DNA of 10,371 bases, taken from NCBI GenBank assembly GCA_003517285.1, contig DPAW01000120.1:1-10371 (forward strand), read 5' to 3'. Under the pieces are notes generated by a model. That model searched no databases. It had not been told where the DNA came from and was given only the letters and a program-made list of their open reading frames with translations. This document shows, piece by piece, positions 5,253-10,371 of this stretch. A program made the translations under genes and the position numbers. The stretch comes from Verrucomicrobiales bacterium. Its GTDB lineage: Bacteria; Verrucomicrobiota; Verrucomicrobiia; Limisphaerales; UBA1100. Within the stretch, counting starts at the first letter, position 1, and each line of letters opens with the position of its first letter.

Positions 5253-7508
5253 ATGAATTTCGCTGATTACCTCGTACTCTTTATCTATTTTTCCGGCATG
5301 GCCACGATCGGTATCTGGGCCATGCGCCAGGTCAAAGCTCAGGAGGATTATTTCATGGGCGGCAGGAAATTCGGCAAGCTCTTCCAAACCTTTGCCGCCT
5401 TCGGGGCGGGGACGGGTTCGGCTGATCCCGTCAATACCGCGCGCGGTACCTTTGCCAACGGCATGAGCGGCATGTGGGGCGTGATGTATTGGCTCTTTGT
5501 CACGCCCATCTATTGGATTAGCGCTGTGTGGTATCGGCGAATGCGTTGTCTGACATTAGGCGACTGGTTTGCTGAACGTTATGAATCAAAATCTATTGGT
5601 GCAGCATATGCCGTTTTTGGCTGTTTTTATTATATGGTATACGGAGCAATGCTTTTTACTGCTATTGGAAAAGTAGCGGTACCACTGATGGGGCCTGAAC
5701 TATTTGGTCTGTCTACGGGCCTGGTTCTGATTCCCATTGTGGCTCTAATTGTCATTGTTTATGGCGTCCTCGGGGGTGTCACTGCGGCATATTGGACGGA
5801 TTTGATTCAGGGCATTTGTATTATACTGCTCTCAATTTTGTTGATTCCCTTTGGGCTCAATGCAGTTGTAGATAAATTTGGTCAAGAGGGGGACAGGTGG
5901 ACTGATGGGTTTCGTGTGATGCACGAGCAACTGCCTGAATCTACCTTCACTATTTTGGGAGGAACCGCTTCAAGTGAATTTCCTCTGTATGCAATCGTTG
6001 TTATAGTCATTATGAATATGATTGGCATTGTATTGACTCCGCATTTTATCGTGACGGGAGGTGGTACGGCAAAAAGCGAGCACGATGCAAGAGTGGGCTT
6101 GGTTACGGGTAACTTTATCAAAAGATTTTGTACGATTGGTTGGGTGATTACTGCATTAATCGTATTGACGCTGTTTTCATCTCAGCCTGAGTTAATAGCT
6201 GATCCGGATCAGGCCTGGGGGGTGGCTACCAAAGAGTTGCTTGGGCCTTTGGGGATTGGTTTGGTGGGCTTAATGCTGGCCTGTCTGCTCGCGGCCATGA
6301 TGAGTAGTGTGGACTGTTACATGCTTGTTTGTTCGGCTTTGGTGGTGCGCAATATTTACGTACCGTTTGTCAAAGAGGATGCGGGTGAAAAAGAGTGTTT
6401 AACACTCGGTCGAATTACTGGTGCCATTGTTGTGATTGGGGCAGTGGTGGGTGCGCTTTTGATCGATGATATGTTTGCTATACTAAAACAAACCTGGATT
6501 GTGCCCATGACCTTTGCTGCGTTGTTCTGGGTTGGTATGTTTTGGCGGAGAGCTACTACCAGAGCCGGTTGGGTGACGGTGATATTTTGTGTGATGAGTT
6601 TCTTTGTGCTGCCTCGGGTTATTCCTTTTGTAGCTCCTGGGATTAAAGAGAATCCTGATTTCCAAACAGTTAGTCAAATTGTGGAAACAAAGATAACGCG
6701 GAAAGCAGCCCCAGCCGATGTTGCTCGAAGGCAGGCAGAAATAGTTGCGTGGGAGAAAGATGTTTTCCCGTTAACAGCAAAGCCTAAAACAATTGAACTG
6801 GATGAGCTATTTGAATATCAGGTTAAACCCACAGGTGGTAAATCGATTTACTGGACTGGTGGAGTGAAATTGCAAATTCAGGACGATAGAGAAGAGCTAT
6901 TGAAAGAGATCAAAGAGATAAAAGAAGAAATCAATGAACCCATATTAACTGAAAAGGATCGATTAAATTTAGAAGATTTAAAGGCTAAGATTCTTAATCT
7001 TGACCAGGAAATCGAACAGAGGAAAGTTGTGGTTGATCAATCAAAGGAAGGAGATGTTACTACATTAGTTTACAATTTTCAGGGTGAGATGGTTGTGGCG
7101 GGGCACTTCCGGTTTGATATGATAATTTATGACAAAGTTTTGGGGCTTAATTTGGTCAAGGCGCAGAATGCGCTCCTTTCAACGTTGGATTTGCCTTTCA
7201 AGATTATCGCGCCTTTTCTAGTGATGATTCTGGTTAGCTTGTTTACTCAGCCCAACAGTAAGAAGGCATTGGATCGGTTGTATGTAAAAATGAAAACGCC
7301 TGTAGATCCGGACCCAGAATCGGATACCCGAGAAATCAACGTGAGCTATGCACGCCCGGATCGGTTTGATGATCAAAAGTTGTTGCCCAACTCAGATTGG
7401 GAATTTCAGCGCCCTACAAAAATGGACGTTTGGGGATTTGTGGCGTGCTTTGGAATTTGTTTTGCAATTATTGGCATTGTTCTCTGGGTGGCCCGGATCG
7501 GGACATAA
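5253..7508 (+). CDS. Sodium:solute symporter (SSS family) with inserted soluble coiled-coil domain
   Basis: This 751-residue inner-membrane protein is a Na+-coupled transporter of the LeuT-fold SSS family; the substrate cannot be read from the sequence. Signs of the family are the first helices (YLVLFIYFSGMATIGIWA, then DYFMGGRKFGKLFQTFAAFG at 32-51), GVLGGVTAAYWTDLIQG (171-187), and the helix LLAAMMSSVDCYMLVCSAL (345-363), whose Ser351/Ser352 match the usual sodium-2 site. About twelve helices occupy residues 1-460. A soluble stretch of about 185 residues (460-645) follows, including a Glu/Lys/Leu-rich likely coiled coil at about 543-592, then two more helices (about 647-664 and 726-748). 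Typical family members are about 450-600 residues without such an insert. Third-position GC falls sharply after about codon 100. The start is the first ATG; no ribosome-binding site is evident. It converges on the minus-strand transporter gene. Confidence 0.9.
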   Translation: MNFADYLVLFIYFSGMATIGIWAMRQVKAQEDYFMGGRKFGKLFQTFAAFGAGTGSADPVNTARGTFANGMSGMWGVMYWLFVTPIYWISAVWYRRMRCLTLGDWFAERYESKSIGAAYAVFGCFYYMVYGAMLFTAIGKVAVPLMGPELFGLSTGLVLIPIVALIVIVYGVLGGVTAAYWTDLIQGICIILLSILLIPFGLNAVVDKFGQEGDRWTDGFRVMHEQLPESTFTILGGTASSEFPLYAIVVIVIMNMIGIVLTPHFIVTGGGTAKSEHDARVGLVTGNFIKRFCTIGWVITALIVLTLFSSQPELIADPDQAWGVATKELLGPLGIGLVGLMLACLLAAMMSSVDCYMLVCSALVVRNIYVPFVKEDAGEKECLTLGRITGAIVVIGAVVGALLIDDMFAILKQTWIVPMTFAALFWVGMFWRRATTRAGWVTVIFCVMSFFVLPRVIPFVAPGIKENPDFQTVSQIVETKITRKAAPADVARRQAEIVAWEKDVFPLTAKPKTIELDELFEYQVKPTGGKSIYWTGGVKLQIQDDREELLKEIKEIKEEINEPILTEKDRLNLEDLKAKILNLDQEIEQRKVVVDQSKEGDVTTLVYNFQGEMVVAGHFRFDMIIYDKVLGLNLVKAQNALLSTLDLPFKIIAPFLVMILVSLFTQPNSKKALDRLYVKMKTPVDPDPESDTREINVSYARPDRFDDQKLLPNSDWEFQRPTKMDVWGFVACFGICFAIIGIVLWVARIGT

Positions 7509-7534
7509 AAAAGGCGGGCCAGACATGGCCCGCC
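7507..7534 (-). terminator. Intrinsic terminator for the minus-strand transporter gene
   Basis: A perfect eight-base inverted repeat, GGCGGGCC (7513-7520) and GGCCCGCC (7527-7534), flanks a six-base loop. Read on the minus strand, the hairpin is followed by six T (7512-7507), which overlap the symporter's TAA stop codon. It lies 17 bases past the stop of the minus-strand gene. On the plus strand the hairpin has no immediate T-run, so it would be a weak terminator for the symporter. Confidence 0.85.
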
Positions 7535-7551
7535 GTAAAGGGGTTGCTGCG

Positions 7552-9204
7552 TTACTTTTTCAATTTGGTTTCAATTCGATCGAGCTTTTGGTTCAACTTG
7601 CGGTAGCAATGACCGCCCAGAGCCAGTAGCAGGAAGATGCCCACGGCGTACACGCCCGTCCACTTTACCTTGCTCCAGATGGACCACGCGGCGCCGATCG
7701 TGGAGGCGAGCAGGGCGAGGCCGATGGCGAGGTTCAATGCCACGCGCTTGCCACCCTTGGGCAAGGCGTCTCCCAGCAGTTCCTTGCTGTTGATCATGCA
7801 GAAAAACGTAAAATAAGCGATGGGCAGCAGCACCATGCCGAACACACTGGTGGGTACAGCGAGCAGGAACTTGGCATCCGCGTTGCCCCACAGGAACAGA
7901 AAGCCGAGTGCGCCGGTGATGCCCGGTAGCACGGAGCCTGCCTTGTGAATGGGGCCGCCCATTTCTGCTCCGAGCGCTTCGGTAAGACAGAAGCCGTTGA
8001 TCAACATGAGAATGATGATTGTGGAAATGGCCATGCCGACTACGCCGATACCGAAAATGGTTTGGGAAACGGCCTTGTTGCCGGTGAGTTTTTCCAGAGA
8101 ACCGGCCAGTTGGAAGGCATCACGGCTCACCAGCATGGCAGCAAGTTGCTGGTCGGTTTCATTGGGTTCCTTACCTTCGCCGATGTGAGTTTGGAACGCT
8201 CCCAGATTTTTGTTGTAGCCTCCCTGAAGTTTTTCGGTCAATGGAGTGGCCTTACTGGAATCGATCAGGCCTTCATCAAATTTACCGTGGAATTGGCTGG
8301 CCGAAGCGATCATTACGCAGGTGGTGGCGAGGAAGAACGGCACAAACAAGCCGATGCCCAGATCGAAGCTGGCCAAGCCGCGATGTTCGCGTCCCCAGCC
8401 CTTTCGGAGCATGGAGTAGGGCAGAAGGAAGGTCATGTTAATGCCCACAGCCGTGGCCGCGGCGGTCACCATGCGGTCTCGTTGAGAGCCGAGAATGGTT
8501 TCATTCCAATAAGTGGGATCGCTGGAATTAGCGATGACCTCCTTAAACTTATCGGCCGGTTGCGAGAGCAGTGAAAAATCTGGGATAAAGCCTGAGAAGA
8601 TGGCACCCCAATCGAGGTTGCCGGCCATAACCGCCACCACGCCAAAGAAGCTGAGGACCACCACGCCAACCATTACTTTTAGGATGAGGTCAAAATATTT
8701 AACCGCCTTGCTGTCGTAGAGCAGGACCACCACCGTGCCGATGATGAAAAGCAAAACGGCACAAAGTTTGTCTCCGCCTTCGCCAGTGAATACTCCCAGA
8801 TTCTGCTGCAGGGCTGCGGTGCCCAACGAGAATTGCGGCATGGCCCAGACAAGGTTCGCGAGCATGGCGGCAATCAGCCAGCCCCATCCGAGCACGGGAT
8901 TGATGTGTTCGTTGATGGCCTGAAAGGGCTTCTTGCCGGTGGACAGGGTAACGTAGCCGATCACCGAGAGCATTAGCACGCCAAGGATCATCATGATCGG
9001 CTGCAACCAAAGTAGCTGGGTGCCGCCGATCACGCCGAGGTACAGGCTGCCCGCCAGGGAGCCGCCGCCGAGAGTGATGGCGCCTTGGAGCCAACCTGGG
9101 CCGGATAGCTTGGTGTAGGTCAGAAGTTTCTCGGAGGTAGGGGCGTTCTCAACGCTCTTAAGGGTTTCCTTCTCCTTGGCCAGGGAATCATTCGTCTCGC
9201 TCAT
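7552..9204 (-). CDS. NRAMP-family-like membrane transporter lacking the canonical DPGN motif
   Basis: This 550-residue integral membrane protein has about eleven hydrophobic helices between residues 33 and 535. It resembles the NRAMP (divalent metal ion) superfamily in its opening TM1 segment, LSGPGWLQGAITLGGGSLAG (33-52), followed by QLLWLQPIMMILGVLML. In standard NRAMP proteins the TM1 metal ligands sit in DPGN; here the aligned stretch is GGGS (46-49). The TM6 MPH motif is also absent; the corresponding region reads GINMTFLLPYSMLRKGWG (254-271). A soluble segment of about 80 residues (300-380) interrupts the helices. The N-terminal 30 residues and the C-terminal KLNQKLDRIETKLKK are cytoplasm-like and charged. 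The substrate is therefore uncertain: a metal, Mg2+, or something else. The start is the ATG complement at 9202-9204, without a clear Shine-Dalgarno. It lies 72 bases after the propeller gene and may be co-transcribed with it. Confidence 0.75.
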   Translation of the reverse strand: MSETNDSLAKEKETLKSVENAPTSEKLLTYTKLSGPGWLQGAITLGGGSLAGSLYLGVIGGTQLLWLQPIMMILGVLMLSVIGYVTLSTGKKPFQAINEHINPVLGWGWLIAAMLANLVWAMPQFSLGTAALQQNLGVFTGEGGDKLCAVLLFIIGTVVVLLYDSKAVKYFDLILKVMVGVVVLSFFGVVAVMAGNLDWGAIFSGFIPDFSLLSQPADKFKEVIANSSDPTYWNETILGSQRDRMVTAAATAVGINMTFLLPYSMLRKGWGREHRGLASFDLGIGLFVPFFLATTCVMIASASQFHGKFDEGLIDSSKATPLTEKLQGGYNKNLGAFQTHIGEGKEPNETDQQLAAMLVSRDAFQLAGSLEKLTGNKAVSQTIFGIGVVGMAISTIIILMLINGFCLTEALGAEMGGPIHKAGSVLPGITGALGFLFLWGNADAKFLLAVPTSVFGMVLLPIAYFTFFCMINSKELLGDALPKGGKRVALNLAIGLALLASTIGAAWSIWSKVKWTGVYAVGIFLLLALGGHCYRKLNQKLDRIETKLKK

Positions 9205-9276
9205 AAGACAGGCGAGAGTGAACGGGTTTTTGCCCGAAAAAGAAAGCCTGAATTGGGTTGCTGGCCGCGCGGGCGG
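9205..9276 (-). other. 72-base spacer between propeller and transporter genes
   Basis: Read on the minus strand, this spacer has a GC-rich start (CCGCCCGCGCGG), a pyrimidine run CTTTCTTTTT, and a small four-base-stem hairpin CGGG-CAAAAA-CCCG. I see no convincing -10/-35 pair and no proper terminator, so read-through from the propeller gene to the transporter is plausible but not shown. Confidence 0.3.
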
Positions 9277-10371
9277 TTATCGCTCTTTGGCGAAATCGTA
9301 GCAAACGAGGTAGGCTTCGCTACGGAGATAAACGCGTTTGGCGGCTATGGCGGGGGCGGCCCAGCAAGGGTAACGCAATTGCGGCACCTGATAGGCGGCG
9401 AGTTCTTCCGGTTTCTTGGCGTTCAGGGCAAAGAGGCCGAGCTTGCCGGTTTCGCCGAGTGCGATGAGTTTGCCGTCGGCTTGAATGAATGATCCTCGGC
9501 CGTATTTGTTCGAGGGCGGCCCATATTTTTGCCAGGCCTCGTCTTGATTCCAGAGGAGTTTTCCAGTGGCAAACTCCACACAGCGAAAGCTGGCGTCGGG
9601 TTCGTTTCGACCGCTGAAGGCGTAGAGATTGCCTTCGTGTACGATTGGGGTCATCCAGTGCAGACCCAGTACTTCATCCAAGCGCGGGTTATCGGTCTGA
9701 ACGCGGCGTTGGTAATCACTCCAGACTTCGGTGTAGCCGCTGAGATCCTTTTTGATCTTCAGCACAAACGATCCATCCCCGGAATAGGCGGTGGAGCAGA
9801 AGACCTGATCACCGATGACAACTGGGTTGGAGGCGTTCACCGATTCATTAACGCGCGCGCGGAACCAGCGCTTGAAGTATTCCTTGCCGGTCTTGGGATC
9901 GAGCGCCACGAGGCCTTGTCGCATAAGGCAGAAAACTACGCGTTTGCCGTGGACAGTGGCGAGGACGGGCGAGGCGTAGCTGGCCATTTTTTCCTGACCG
10001 CGCCAAATCATTCGCGGTTCGCCGGGCCAACCGGTTTTGGTCACGCCATCCCACGTCTGCTTGCCGGTGCTGGTCCAGACGGTTTTGCCGGTCTTGGCAT
10101 CAAAGGCTACCATGCCGCTGTTGGGTTGGCCGCCCACCATGGTGAGCAGCAGGCCGTCCTCAAGCACGGGGGTACTGCCGACCCCGAAAAAATTGGGGAT
10201 GACTGTGAAATCTTTGTGGGTATCGCGTCGCCAGAGTTGTTTGCCGGTGGCTAAGTCGAGGCAGATTAACACGCCCTCGGCACCGTAGGTGTAGATACGG
10301 TCTTTGGTAATCAAAGGCGCGCAACGAGGGCCGTTGTTGTAGCCGTACGGATCCTCATAACCGGTGGGGTA
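9277..10371 (-). CDS. PQQ-like beta-propeller repeat protein, C-terminal part (5' end outside window)
   Basis: The frame is open to the window edge, so 364 residues of the C-terminal part are visible; the TTG at 10312-10314 is not a start because conserved sequence (YPTGYEDPYGYNNGPRCAP) continues upstream of it. The fragment contains repeated beta-propeller blades with the PQQ-type signature: CLDLATGKQLWRR (37-49), AFDAKTGKTVWTS (89-101), ALDPKTGKEYFKR (156-168) and CVEFATGKLLWNQ (264-276), each a strand-AxxGK-W unit, plus a more degenerate last blade near 302-317. Such proteins include PQQ-dependent dehydrogenases, BamB and many periplasmic proteins of unknown role in PVC bacteria. No cytochrome c motif is visible in this part. 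A signal peptide, if any, is outside the window. The enzymatic status cannot be decided; many such proteins do not bind PQQ. Confidence 0.88.
   Translation of the reverse strand, partial: YPTGYEDPYGYNNGPRCAPLITKDRIYTYGAEGVLICLDLATGKQLWRRDTHKDFTVIPNFFGVGSTPVLEDGLLLTMVGGQPNSGMVAFDAKTGKTVWTSTGKQTWDGVTKTGWPGEPRMIWRGQEKMASYASPVLATVHGKRVVFCLMRQGLVALDPKTGKEYFKRWFRARVNESVNASNPVVIGDQVFCSTAYSGDGSFVLKIKKDLSGYTEVWSDYQRRVQTDNPRLDEVLGLHWMTPIVHEGNLYAFSGRNEPDASFRCVEFATGKLLWNQDEAWQKYGPPSNKYGRGSFIQADGKLIALGETGKLGLFALNAKKPEELAAYQVPQLRYPCWAAPAIAAKRVYLRSEAYLVCYDFAKER

Noticed and set aside
7945..8574. 209-codon plus-strand open frame inside the NRAMP-like gene
   Set aside because: The minus strand encodes a continuous 550-residue membrane protein with family motifs; the plus frame has no recognisable domain and no start signals.
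9222..9236. Small hairpin upstream of the NRAMP-like gene considered as a terminator
   Set aside because: It has only a four-base stem with an A-rich loop, and the T-run on the minus strand comes before the hairpin rather than after it.
9529..10254. 241-codon plus-strand open frame opposite the propeller gene
   Set aside because: The opposite strand has clear repeated propeller blades; this frame is a GC-rich shadow.
10312..10314. TTG as start of the propeller gene
   Set aside because: Nineteen further codons are open upstream to the window edge and read as conserved family-like sequence (EDPYGYNNGPRCAP), so the gene is truncated by the window.

Overview
The window carries the distal end of a bacterial spc/alpha ribosomal-protein cluster, followed by a short accessory stretch of transporters and a PQQ-type beta-propeller gene. 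The base composition is moderately GC-rich and most genes have no clear Shine-Dalgarno sequence. The long SSS symporter with an inserted soluble domain, the NRAMP-like carrier without the usual metal motif and the propeller protein are the kind of accessory genes I associate with the PVC superphylum. Verrucomicrobiota is my best guess, with Planctomycetota or Lentisphaerota as alternatives. This placement is inference from gene style and has not been tested with a tree.

Positions 1-5154 (+ strand) hold, in order, secY (5' end outside the window), map, infA, rpmJ, rpsM, rpsK, rpsD, rpoA and rplQ. The genes are tightly packed: secY/map and infA/rpmJ share ATGA overlaps, map/infA overlap by 40 bases, and most other gaps are under 30 bases. 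The only larger gap, about 100 bases, lies before rpoA. An intrinsic terminator at 5176-5201 closes the unit. Together these genes make the protein-export channel, the N-terminal methionine processing enzyme, an initiation factor, five ribosomal proteins and the RNA polymerase alpha subunit.

Several of these housekeeping proteins depart from the standard form. S11 has an Ala/Glu-rich N-terminal extension of about 65 residues. L17 has an acidic C-terminal tail of about 94 residues plus an internal insertion. S13 has an insertion of about 13 residues. IF-1 lacks the basic GKMRK-type loop. L36 has a Cys4 rather than a Cys3His zinc ribbon.

Positions 5253-7508 (+) encode a 751-residue sodium:solute symporter whose codon usage changes abruptly after about codon 100. 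It converges on a minus-strand pair: an NRAMP-family-like membrane transporter (7552-9204) and, upstream of it, a PQQ-like beta-propeller protein (9277 to beyond the window end). A minus-strand terminator at 7507-7534 sits against the symporter's stop codon. No RNA genes, insertion sequences, CRISPR arrays or phage genes were seen.
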